DNA from: an uncultured Prevotellaceae bacterium
Lineage (GTDB): Bacteria > Bacteroidota > Bacteroidia > Bacteroidales > Bacteroidaceae
Direction: 5' to 3'
DNA length: 64,000 nucleotides
Assembly (NCBI GenBank): GCA_946410305.1
Contig: CAMJZV010000003.1
Span: forward strand, 62,001 to 126,000
Part shown: positions 52,401 through 60,132 of the stretch, one piece after another
Layout: each line of letters starts with the position of its first letter
Position numbering within the stretch: the stretch's first letter is position 1
Notes under the pieces: model-generated
What the model was told of the DNA's origin: nothing
Databases searched by the model: none
Seen by the model: only the letters and a program-made list of their open reading frames with translations
Program-made: the position numbers and the translations under genes

Positions 52401-52594
52401 TGCCCCGCCACTTCACTCAGAAGATTAACATCAGCCGTCTGCGTGTTTATGTACGTGCAGAGAACCTGTTCACCTGGACCAAGTACTGGGGCTTCGACCC
52501 GGAAATCGGTTCTGGCTCAACTTCTCTCGGTGTTGACTATGGTGTTTATCCGCAGGCTCGCACATGGACTGTCGGTTTCAACGTTTCACTCTAA
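49409..52594 (+). CDS. susC: SusC-family TonB-linked transporter of the beta-glucan locus
   Basis: A 1061-residue outer-membrane importer. A signal peptide (MKKSRFVMMLLTLFVSMASYA, cut before Q) leads to a carboxypeptidase-regulatory-like domain (ISGTVTDDQGEPVIGASV). The TonB box region VVVIGYGVQKKSVV is followed by a plug with IRIRGIGTINNSEPLYIIDG and then a large barrel. It is first of a run susC-susD-SGBP-GH16-GH3, with gaps of 15-30 bp, which marks one operon. From the enzymes the cargo is likely beta-glucan oligosaccharides. Confidence 0.95.
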   Translation: MKKSRFVMMLLTLFVSMASYAQSISGTVTDDQGEPVIGASVVEKGKPQNGTITDMDGQFTINVSTGTPIIISYVGYVTQEVKAANGMKVTIKEDTQTLQDVVVIGYGVQKKSVVTASIAKVSAEDLDGKTRLRAEDALKGMAAGVQVTSASGQPGSKSMIRIRGIGTINNSEPLYIIDGMPTNQDGMESVNPYDIESIEVLKDAASGAIYGARAANGVILVTTKKGKLGKASINYNFSYGWQSAWKKRDVTGATDYAILQNERAVQKGQAPLYPDPFNLTDANGDKISGFGTNWQDLLFNDNAPIVQHDVSISGASEKVNYYLSLGYFTQEGIIGGNYGQSNYNRLTINSNTQYNLFDDSKERTFLNKLDVGANLSYMRVHNTGIDANSTWGSPLGSALYLAPTLPVTLNGAKGQALIDQYSQYDLYRDANGNPYTVPGFIGSYQEQNNPIAMMQGNPTKNYSHKFRPKFSIDLQLWDALKYHFTYSAELSFWGYDAATLQKYYLSGNNNADHTSATSYKGNNCTWQVENTLTYDKVFGKHTIGVVLGQSALKSKGDELGGSHWNLVNTSKPSINYTTGGDLELSTDADGMITGAKSLVGAWGGPYVEHRLSSLFARLSYNYDERYMAQFTIRRDGSSRFGANNKYGTFPSFSLGWNVMNEKFMEQTRDWLTNLKIRGSWGKNGNDNIGDFAYTTLTTSGASSNYYFGQTASMIYGSKANRLANEDLKWEESEQTNIGLDLGFFSNKLTFSVDYFVKKTNGMIIEMPIPSYVGEARPLANVGDMENKGIEFELGYKWNIADAQFAIKGNASYLKNELKNLGNDTGFLNFGISQFSDGGTRAENGQPFPFFYGYKTNGILQNKAEADVYNAQYGTTSEPGDFRFVDVNGDNKITSDDRTNIGNGVPDWTFGLNFDAAWKGFDLSVFFQGVSGADVFDATYRQDVASGNYPTWVLQRWTGEGTSNTVPTLGKSENWVCSDMYIQDGSYLRLKNITLGYTLPRHFTQKINISRLRVYVRAENLFTWTKYWGFDPEIGSGSTSLGVDYGVYPQARTWTVGFNVSL

Positions 52595-52614
52595 TAATAT
52601 AAAGGAATTACAAT

Positions 52615-54156
52615 ATGAATAAGCATATTTCAATCATAGCAGGTTTCTGCGCTGCTGCCTTCGCACTGGCTTCCTGCAGCGACGATTTCTTGGAGGTGAA
52701 GAACCCGACTGGTGAGCCTCTGGAAGAATACTATACAAACGAAGAGACGCTCAACGAGGCGCTGACCTCTGCGTATGCCCCTCTTCACTGGCCCGATTGG
52801 GACAATGTTGCCTACAATGACCTGACCGTCGATGGTGAGATTATGGGCGACGACTTCTGGGTTGGTGGTAGCAGCAATACCGACAACGAACACTGGCACA
52901 AACTGTTTAACTTCGAGGGTAGTGGCACTCAGACACTTGGTACTCTCTGGGGCGACTTCTATAGCGGCATCAAGCGTTGCAATGATGCCATCAAGTATGC
53001 AGACTGGAATAGTGGTAAGCTGAGCGCTGACTTCATCGGTAAGATGGAAATGCAGGCCCGTCTGCTGCGTGTCTACTACTACAATATCTTGTGGCACTAC
53101 TACGGTAACGTACCTTTCTATTTGGAGAACCTCACGCTGCCTTATACAGCTCAGCAGATGTCTGCTGACGACATCTATAACCAGCTGCTGCCCGAATTGG
53201 AAGATATCATCAACTCTAATGTGCTTCCCATGCGTTGGCCTGCTGCTGAGGCAGGACGTGTGTCGCAGGCGATGGCTTACATGCTTTATGCCGAGATGGT
53301 GATGTATCAGAACGACAGTGCACGTTATCCGACAGCCCTCAGCTATATGAAGAAGATCATTGCTGACAGCAACTATGCGCTGAACCCCAGTTTTGCAGAC
53401 CTTTGGGCTGAGAGTGGTGAGTGGTGTGCTGAGAGCATCTTCGAGATTAACTATAACGACGATCAGGCTCAGCGTGACTGGGGTGCTGCTGCACTCAATG
53501 CCGGTGGTACTGTATTCCCCACACTCTGCTCTCCCAACGGTTGGGGCGGCGGTGAAGGCTGGGACGGCGGAAATGATGGCTGGGGATTCCTGCCTGTCAG
53601 AGTCGAGACCTACAACATGTATGCCGAAGGCGACCTCCGTCGTGACGTGACCATCTGGGACCTCCGTTCCTATAGCTATACCGAGCGCTATCAGGATACC
53701 CACCTCTGGCACGGCAAGTATCGTCCACAGTCAGCCAACAACAAGGACTGTCCGACATCAAAGAACTTAAACTACAACAATAACAAGCGCATCTACCGCT
53801 ATGCTGAGACCCTGCTGAACGCTGCTGAACTGCTGTTGCAGACTGGTGGCAGTGCTTCTGAGGCTGCAGACTATGTGAACAAGGTACGTGCCCGTGCTGG
53901 TCTTGCTGCACTCAATGGTGTGACCATCGACGATATCTTCACAGAGCGTCATCTGGAGTTCTGCGGTGAAGGTAAGCGCTACTTCGACCTCGTACGTGCT
54001 GAAGGTATCCCTGGTGCTACACAGAAGGCCTCTACGGTTCTCGTACCTGATACCTATGGCTATCGCACCAACTCTTGGACACCTAGCAAGAAGCACATTC
54101 CTCTGTCACAGGACGAACTTGATGCAGACCCAACATTGGTTCAGAACAACTACTAA
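52615..54156 (+). CDS. susD: SusD-family glycan-binding lipoprotein of the beta-glucan locus
   Basis: A 513-residue surface lipoprotein with lipobox LASC (Cys21). Typical elements are the opening SDDFLEVKNPTG, TPR-like helices (MQARLLRVYYYNILWHYYGNVP), the YRYAETLLNAAELLLQTG helix and the FTERHLEFCGEGKRYFDLVR segment near the end. It pairs with the SusC just upstream (20-bp gap) to form the lid of the importer. Confidence 0.94.
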   Translation: MNKHISIIAGFCAAAFALASCSDDFLEVKNPTGEPLEEYYTNEETLNEALTSAYAPLHWPDWDNVAYNDLTVDGEIMGDDFWVGGSSNTDNEHWHKLFNFEGSGTQTLGTLWGDFYSGIKRCNDAIKYADWNSGKLSADFIGKMEMQARLLRVYYYNILWHYYGNVPFYLENLTLPYTAQQMSADDIYNQLLPELEDIINSNVLPMRWPAAEAGRVSQAMAYMLYAEMVMYQNDSARYPTALSYMKKIIADSNYALNPSFADLWAESGEWCAESIFEINYNDDQAQRDWGAAALNAGGTVFPTLCSPNGWGGGEGWDGGNDGWGFLPVRVETYNMYAEGDLRRDVTIWDLRSYSYTERYQDTHLWHGKYRPQSANNKDCPTSKNLNYNNNKRIYRYAETLLNAAELLLQTGGSASEAADYVNKVRARAGLAALNGVTIDDIFTERHLEFCGEGKRYFDLVRAEGIPGATQKASTVLVPDTYGYRTNSWTPSKKHIPLSQDELDADPTLVQNNY

Positions 54157-54185
54157 TACGACCACGAATTACGCTAATTTAACGA

Positions 54186-56618
54186 ATGAAGAATATGAAC
54201 AAGATATATCAATTATTACGCGCAGGTTTCATGTGCTGTGGCATTGCCGCAGCCATGACGGCCTGTTCTCCCGACAGCTTCGATGGTGCTGACCCCAACG
54301 GCAGACCAACAATTGACGGTGTGGACTTCCAAATCAACGTTGACCAGGAGACCAACCAGATGGTGGCTTCGTACACGGCAAAAGCTGGTACATATCCTGT
54401 ATGGATTCTTGATGGTACGACCTATTCTATGCTCCCCGAGGTGGGCTACAAGAACTCAGAGGCCGGCACACATACTGTTGAGCTGAAACTGGGCAACCGC
54501 AACGGCTTCAGCCAGGGTGGCGTGAAGAAAACCTATACCTTCAATGAGACGAAGATTGACTACTCGAAAGATTTCCGCCTGATAACAGGAAAGGAGTGGC
54601 GCATAGCTAATAAGGAAATAGGTCACATGGCTTGCGGCGAAGCAGGTACAGATGCTTCTGGCTGGTGGGCTGCTCAGCCCGACGACAAGAAGGCCTTCGG
54701 TGTCTATGACGACCGCATCACCTTCACTGCTGAAAACCTTAAAGGTGGCAACTATTCCTACAGTGCTGGTGCTGATGGCATGACCTATGTCAACAAAGGA
54801 ACCAAATGGGGTGGCGGTGCTTCTGAGGATGTCGACGTCGCACTGGGTGACCAGACAGCTACGTGGAGCTTCGAAGAACTGGATTGGACTGACAAGGAGG
54901 GTAATACCAGCAAGCAGCGCTATATCCGTTTGTCTGCCAACACGCTGTTCCCCTATATCTCTAGCAATGCTCAGTATGCTGACCCCCTGTTCCGTGTAGA
55001 ACAGCTGACTTCAAGCAAGTTAGTGCTTGTCTACGATGAGCCCGACCGCTCTATTGCCTGGCGCTTTATACTGACCAGCAAGGAGGGTGAAAAAGAATGG
55101 GAAGGCTTCGACCCCAACAGCCAGTTCAATATGTGGAAGGGTGTCACACCGACGATGGAGTTCTGGTATGCTCCAGGTTGGTCACAGATTGCCGATCCAG
55201 GCTTTGTGGATGGTGGCAACGACTATACCATCACACTGTCCGAGGCTACTACCGACCAGTGGCAGGCTCAGGTGAAGTTCCATACTGACCTCACTACCAG
55301 TGCTGCCAACAACTACGACTTCTCTGCTGTCTTCAACAGCGACAAGGACCTGAACGGAGCTACTGTGAAGCTGGTGCTCGATGGCGACGATGGCGTGTTC
55401 TATTTCACTGACCGTATCGACCTGAAGGCTGGTCAGGACTATATCTTCTGGAAGAGCGACATGCCTGGTATCGATATGAATAAGGTGATGCTGGTACTCG
55501 ACTTCGGTGGTTGTCAGGCTAATACTACCGTCAATGTCTCGGGTATCGTACTGAAGAACCATGCTGACGATGATGGTACCGTACCTCCAACAGAAGGTGG
55601 CGACGATCCCGATCCTGACAAACCCACCATGGACTGGAACTACGAGAGCAGCGCTAACCTCTGGAAGGCTGTCGATGACGGCACGCTGTTTGATGCCTTT
55701 GGATACTGGTTTGCTGACAACGGCTGGGGTGAACTGCCCAATCAGCCTGTGGCTACCCATAAAGGCGATGCCTATGAGATTACCCTTCCTGAGGGCATAG
55801 GTGGTAGCCAGTGGCAGGGGCAGTTCCACATTGACACCAAACTGACAGCCAGTGCCGCTAAAAAGTATAATTTCTATCTGGTAATGGAGACGGACAAGGA
55901 TTGTCCTGCAGTGACGATGAAATTTACCGATGGTGGTGACGATAACTACTTCTTTGTAGAGCAGCATGATATCACTGCTGATGAACCATTCATCCTGAAA
56001 AAGGAAGGTGTTGTGCTGAAGGAAGGCAAGGATGCCAGCGTGCTGCGTCTGTTCTTTGACTTTGGTGGTTCACCTGCTGGTACCAATGTCAAGATTAGCA
56101 AGATATACTTCGAAGAGGCTGTGTCAATGGACTATGACGATGCCGACAACCTCTGGAAGGCTGTCGATGACGGCACGCTGTTTGATGCCTTTGGATACTG
56201 GTTTGCTGACAACAGCTGGAGTGAACTGCCCACTCAGCCTGTGGCTACCCATAAAGGAGACGCCTATGAGATTACCCTTCCTGAGGGTATAGGCGGCAGC
56301 CAGTGGCAGGGTCAGTTCCACATCGACACCAAACTTACGGCAAGTGGTAGCAAGACCTACAATTTCCAGTTGGTGATGGAGACAGACAAGGATTGTCCTG
56401 CTGTGACGATGAAGTTTACCGATGGTGGTGACGACAACTACTTCTTCGTTGAGCAGCATAACATCACTGCTGATGAGCCATTCACCCTGAAGAAAATGAA
56501 TGTGTCCTTGAAGGAGGGTAAGGATGCCAGCGTGCTCCGTCTGTTCTTCGACTTTGGCGGCTCTCCTGCAGGTACTAATGTGAAGATTAGCAAGATAGTC
56601 TTTAAAGAAGCCAACTAA
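54186..56618 (+). CDS. Surface glycan-binding lipoprotein with three related C-terminal domains
   Basis: An 810-residue lipoprotein (lipobox MTAC, about Cys27) in the position of SusE/F-like surface glycan-binding proteins. After an N-terminal PKD/Ig-like region and a middle domain (about 100-310) come three homologous CBM4/CBM9-like modules of about 160 residues. A diverged one spans about 315-465. Two nearly identical ones start near 491 (LWKAVDDGTLFDAFGYWF) and near 655; their DNA repeats with a period of exactly 492 bp. Conserved Trp and Phe in each (GYWFADN, SQWQGQFHID) could stack on sugar rings. Binding of beta-glucan is inferred from the neighbours. Confidence 0.85.
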   Translation: MKNMNKIYQLLRAGFMCCGIAAAMTACSPDSFDGADPNGRPTIDGVDFQINVDQETNQMVASYTAKAGTYPVWILDGTTYSMLPEVGYKNSEAGTHTVELKLGNRNGFSQGGVKKTYTFNETKIDYSKDFRLITGKEWRIANKEIGHMACGEAGTDASGWWAAQPDDKKAFGVYDDRITFTAENLKGGNYSYSAGADGMTYVNKGTKWGGGASEDVDVALGDQTATWSFEELDWTDKEGNTSKQRYIRLSANTLFPYISSNAQYADPLFRVEQLTSSKLVLVYDEPDRSIAWRFILTSKEGEKEWEGFDPNSQFNMWKGVTPTMEFWYAPGWSQIADPGFVDGGNDYTITLSEATTDQWQAQVKFHTDLTTSAANNYDFSAVFNSDKDLNGATVKLVLDGDDGVFYFTDRIDLKAGQDYIFWKSDMPGIDMNKVMLVLDFGGCQANTTVNVSGIVLKNHADDDGTVPPTEGGDDPDPDKPTMDWNYESSANLWKAVDDGTLFDAFGYWFADNGWGELPNQPVATHKGDAYEITLPEGIGGSQWQGQFHIDTKLTASAAKKYNFYLVMETDKDCPAVTMKFTDGGDDNYFFVEQHDITADEPFILKKEGVVLKEGKDASVLRLFFDFGGSPAGTNVKISKIYFEEAVSMDYDDADNLWKAVDDGTLFDAFGYWFADNSWSELPTQPVATHKGDAYEITLPEGIGGSQWQGQFHIDTKLTASGSKTYNFQLVMETDKDCPAVTMKFTDGGDDNYFFVEQHNITADEPFTLKKMNVSLKEGKDASVLRLFFDFGGSPAGTNVKISKIVFKEAN
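55659..56612 (+). repeat. Tandem 492-bp duplication encoding two CBM-like modules
   Basis: The copies begin at 55659 and 56151 (same CTCTGGAAGGCTGTCGATGA start) and stay highly similar to the gene end. The few changes are mostly silent or conservative, so the duplication is recent or kept alike by gene conversion. Confidence 0.9.
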
Positions 56619-56646
56619 AAGTTAATGAGTTAAAAGGTAAAAAACA

Positions 56647-57756
56647 ATGAAAAAGATGTTTATATATTCCATGCTGATGACTTGTAGCTTGATGTTTGCA
56701 AGCTGCAACAACGACAAATACAGTTACTATGATGGTGGGGCGGCTCCTGATGCCGCCATCACCATCTCGCAAGAGGCATTCGCTGTGCCAGAAGATGGTG
56801 GCACTGTTACCGTCAATGTCACCACAACAGCCAAAGAGTGGGGTGCCTATGCTACGGATAACTTCATCAAGGTAGACTACGAGAATACCAACAGCTCCAG
56901 TGGTACCGTCACCATTACGGTGGAAGACAATCCTACTTCTTATGAGCGTACTGGTGCTGTCGTCATCATGTCTGGCAACAGCCGTAAGAGCATCGCTGTC
57001 TCTCAAGAAGCATCGATCGACTCTAATGCTCCCGAAGGATATAAGCTCGTCTGGCACGATGAGTTTAACAGCGGTTCTGAGTTGAATGCCTCCGACTGGA
57101 CCCATGAGGTGCAGAACAGCGGTTGGGTGAACCACGAGTTGCAGAACTACGTCAACCACAAGACTCCCGAGGGGGCGCTGGTGACGGAGGTACGCAACGG
57201 TAAGCTGCGCATCACTGCCTTGAAGGAGAACGGCAAGGTCTATTCAGGTCGTGTCTATGCCAAGGTCCGTGAGGGTTGGACGTATGGCTATATTGAGGCC
57301 AGCATCAAACTGCCAAAGGGTAAGGGCACATGGCCTGCCTTCTGGATGATGCCTGTCAACTTCCGCTCATGGCCTGCCGATGGTGAGATAGATATCATGG
57401 AAGAGGTGGGCTATCACCCCAACTATGTGTCGTCGAGCCTGCATGCCAATGCCCACGTACATACCACTGGTACACAGGTGACCCACGAGATGCTGTGCGA
57501 GGGTGCAGAGGATGATTTCCATACCTATGCCATCCTGTGGACTGCCGACAACATTACCACCTATGTGGATGGTCAGGTACAGCTCTCTTACGACAATACG
57601 GGCAAGGGCCGTGACGACTGGCCTTATGACAATCCTTTCTACGTCATCTTCAACCTCGCATGGGGTGGCGACTGGGGTGGTTCCCAGGGTGTTGACGAGT
57701 CGGCACTTCCCACCACGATGGAGGTAGACTATGTACGTGTGTTCCAGAAGAATTAA
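56647..57756 (+). CDS. Glycoside hydrolase family 16 endo-beta-glucanase (lipoprotein)
   Basis: A 369-residue lipoprotein (lipobox FASC, Cys20). Residues about 38-125 form a BACON-like domain (ITISQEAFAVPEDGGTVTV). The GH16 domain (about 130-369) has the catalytic motif GEIDIMEE with nucleophile Glu247, Asp249 and acid/base Glu252. WHDEFN at the domain start and GTWPAFWMMP are typical of laminarinase/lichenase-type members. It should cut beta-1,3- or mixed beta-1,3/1,4-glucan at the cell surface. It is fourth in the operon. Confidence 0.94.
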   Translation: MKKMFIYSMLMTCSLMFASCNNDKYSYYDGGAAPDAAITISQEAFAVPEDGGTVTVNVTTTAKEWGAYATDNFIKVDYENTNSSSGTVTITVEDNPTSYERTGAVVIMSGNSRKSIAVSQEASIDSNAPEGYKLVWHDEFNSGSELNASDWTHEVQNSGWVNHELQNYVNHKTPEGALVTEVRNGKLRITALKENGKVYSGRVYAKVREGWTYGYIEASIKLPKGKGTWPAFWMMPVNFRSWPADGEIDIMEEVGYHPNYVSSSLHANAHVHTTGTQVTHEMLCEGAEDDFHTYAILWTADNITTYVDGQVQLSYDNTGKGRDDWPYDNPFYVIFNLAWGGDWGGSQGVDESALPTTMEVDYVRVFQKN

Positions 57757-57780
57757 AGAATAAATAATACATTGTTTTTG

Positions 57781-60012
57781 ATGCTGAAAGTTCAAAGTAT
57801 AATCATAACACTGATGGTCACTGCCACCGCTCAGGCCCAGCAACTGCCTAAGTATCTCGATGAGGCGGTACCTGTGGAGCAGCGTATCGACGATGCACTC
57901 AGCAGGATGACACTCGACGAGAAGATTGCCGTGATTCATGCGCAGTCGAAGTTCTCGAGTCCTGGTGTGAATCGTCTCGGTTTCCCTGACCTGTGGACTG
58001 ACGACGGTCCTCATGGTGTGCGCCCTGACGTGCTCTGGGACGAGTGGGTACAGGCTGGTCAGACCAACGACTCGTGTGTGGCATTCCCTGCGCTGACCTG
58101 TCTGGCGGCTACATGGAATCCCGCTATGGCTTCGCTCTATGGCACGTCACTGGGCGAAGAGGCGCTCTATCGCAACAAGAGTGTCATTCTGGGCCCTGGT
58201 GTGAACATCAACCGCACACCACTGGGAGGTCGTAACTTCGAGTATATGGGTGAAGACCCATATCTCGCCTCGCAGATGGTGGTGCCCTATGTTCAGGGAC
58301 TGCAGTCGAAAGGTGTGGCATCGTGTGTGAAGCACTATGCGCTGAATAATGATGAGGAATATCGCCATCAGGTGAATGTCATCATCAGCGACCGTGCGCT
58401 TCATGAAATCTATCTGCCTGCCTTCCGTGCTGCCGTACAGCAGGGTGGGGCATGGGCCATCATGGGTGCCTACAACCTCTATAAAGACCAACACAACTGC
58501 CATAACGATATCCTCCTGAATAAGATTCTGAAGCGCGACTGGGGCTTCGATGGTGTGGTAATCAGTGACTGGGGTGGCTGCCATAACACAGAAGAGGCTG
58601 TCACCAATGGTCTTGACCTGGAGTTCGGCACATGGACGGACGGTCTGACGATGGGACGCACCAATGCCTACGACAGCTACCACATGGCTGTGGCCTACAA
58701 GCAACTCATCCAGGAAGGAAAGTTCACCACAAAGGAACTCGACGAGAAGGTACGTCGTGTGCTACGCTTGTTCTATCGTACCACGATGAACCGCCATAAG
58801 CCCTATGGTTTCCTTTGCTCTGAGGCTCATTATGATGCAGCCAGAAAGATTGCACAAGAAGGTATTGTGCTGCTGAAGAATGAGAAGAACCTGTTGCCAC
58901 TGGACAAGTCAAAGCAGCAACGCATCCTTGTCGTTGGTGAGAATGCCATCAAGATGATGACTGTGGGCGGTGGCTCATCGTCGCTGAAGGTGCAGCACGA
59001 AATTCTGCCCCTCGATGGTCTGACATCAGCCCTCAGCCGTCACACCTCTACCATCGTCTACGCTCGTGGCTATGTGGGTGACACCATTCAGAGCTTCGAC
59101 GGCGTAACTGTTGGTCGTAGCCTCCGTGAGACTCGTCCACAGGCTGAGTTGACTGCTGAGGCTGTGGAGAAGGCCAAACAGGCAGATGTTGTCATCTTCT
59201 TCGGAGGTCTGAACAAGAGCGACTTCCAAGACTGCGAAGGTCACGATCGTAAGCAGTATGAGCTGCCTTATGGTCAGAACGAACTCATCGAGGCACTCTT
59301 GGCTGTCAATCCCCGTCTGGTGTATGTCAACATCAGTGGTAATGCTGTTGCGATGCCGTTTGCCAACAAGGTGCCTGCTATCCTGCAGGCGTGGTTCCTC
59401 GGCTCTGAGGCAGGTAATGCTATTGCCGATATACTCTTTGGCGATGCCAATCCTTCTGGTAAGTTGCCTTACACCTGGTATCAGCGTCTTGACGACTGTG
59501 GCGCACATGCCTTGAAGGCTTTTCCTGGCACTTGGCGTGATGACTACAAGATTATCGACGAGGAATACAAGGAAGGCATCTATGTAGGCTATCGCTGGGC
59601 TGACAAACAGAAGATTCGTCCCCTGTTCGCCTTTGGTCATGGACTGAGCTATACTACCTTTAAGTTGGGTAAACCTGTTGCTGACAAGAAACAGCTGACG
59701 GCTGACGAAAAGCTTTCCTTTACCGTCAGCGTTACCAATACGGGGCGTCGTGCTGGTGCAGAGACCGTCCAGCTTTATATCAGCGACAAGAAAGCCTCAG
59801 TAGACCGTCCTCTCAAAGAACTCAAAGCCTTCCAGAAGGTGTTCCTTCTGCCTGGCGAGAGCCGTAACGTCACACTGACCATCGGACGTGATGCGCTGAG
59901 TTTCTATGACGAGGTGAAAGGTCAGTGGACTGCTGAGCCTGGACAGTTTGAGGCACTCATCGGTACTGCTTCTGATTGTCTCATGGGTAAATGCTCCTTT
60001 GAATTGAAATAA
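57781..60012 (+). CDS. Glycoside hydrolase family 3 beta-glucosidase
   Basis: A 743-residue enzyme with a signal peptide (cut after AQA near residue 19). Order: N-terminal GH3 barrel with DGPHGVR and KHYALNN, nucleophile Asp263 in VISDWGG; then the alpha/beta sandwich domain with GIVLLKNEKNLLPL; then a C-terminal fibronectin-III-like domain (FGHGLSYTTF, SVTNTGRRAGAETVQLY). It should remove terminal glucose from imported beta-gluco-oligosaccharides in the periplasm. A TTG at 57772 could extend it by three residues, but the ATG at 57781 is more likely. Confidence 0.93.
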   Translation: MLKVQSIIITLMVTATAQAQQLPKYLDEAVPVEQRIDDALSRMTLDEKIAVIHAQSKFSSPGVNRLGFPDLWTDDGPHGVRPDVLWDEWVQAGQTNDSCVAFPALTCLAATWNPAMASLYGTSLGEEALYRNKSVILGPGVNINRTPLGGRNFEYMGEDPYLASQMVVPYVQGLQSKGVASCVKHYALNNDEEYRHQVNVIISDRALHEIYLPAFRAAVQQGGAWAIMGAYNLYKDQHNCHNDILLNKILKRDWGFDGVVISDWGGCHNTEEAVTNGLDLEFGTWTDGLTMGRTNAYDSYHMAVAYKQLIQEGKFTTKELDEKVRRVLRLFYRTTMNRHKPYGFLCSEAHYDAARKIAQEGIVLLKNEKNLLPLDKSKQQRILVVGENAIKMMTVGGGSSSLKVQHEILPLDGLTSALSRHTSTIVYARGYVGDTIQSFDGVTVGRSLRETRPQAELTAEAVEKAKQADVVIFFGGLNKSDFQDCEGHDRKQYELPYGQNELIEALLAVNPRLVYVNISGNAVAMPFANKVPAILQAWFLGSEAGNAIADILFGDANPSGKLPYTWYQRLDDCGAHALKAFPGTWRDDYKIIDEEYKEGIYVGYRWADKQKIRPLFAFGHGLSYTTFKLGKPVADKKQLTADEKLSFTVSVTNTGRRAGAETVQLYISDKKASVDRPLKELKAFQKVFLLPGESRNVTLTIGRDALSFYDEVKGQWTAEPGQFEALIGTASDCLMGKCSFELK

Positions 60013-60069
60013 TAGTTAGGTTAGTTAGATATAAGTAAGATTCATTATTAAGTAATTCCATGAAAAAAT

Positions 60070-60103
60070 GTCTGGGAAATAGTGATATTTTCCAGACTTT
60101 TTT
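60070..60103 (+). terminator. Hairpin with T run after the GH3 gene
   Basis: Stem GTCTGG.AAA/TTT.CCAGAC (60070-60079, about 60088-60097) followed by six T. It directly abuts the promoter of the next gene. Confidence 0.7.
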
Positions 60104-60104
60104 G

Positions 60105-60112
60105 TATCTTTG
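60105..60112 (+). promoter_or_regulatory. -7 box of the DUF6377 regulator gene
   Basis: TATCTTTG followed by CAAGCAG, 20 bases before the ATG at 60133. Confidence 0.65.
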
Positions 60113-60132
60113 CAAGCAGAAACCAAGCTAGG

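Noticed and set aside
57772..60012. GH97 gene as part of the beta-glucan locus
   Set aside because: GH97 (46444-48321) is separated by hsp20 with its own promoter and terminator, and GH97 acts on alpha-linkages.
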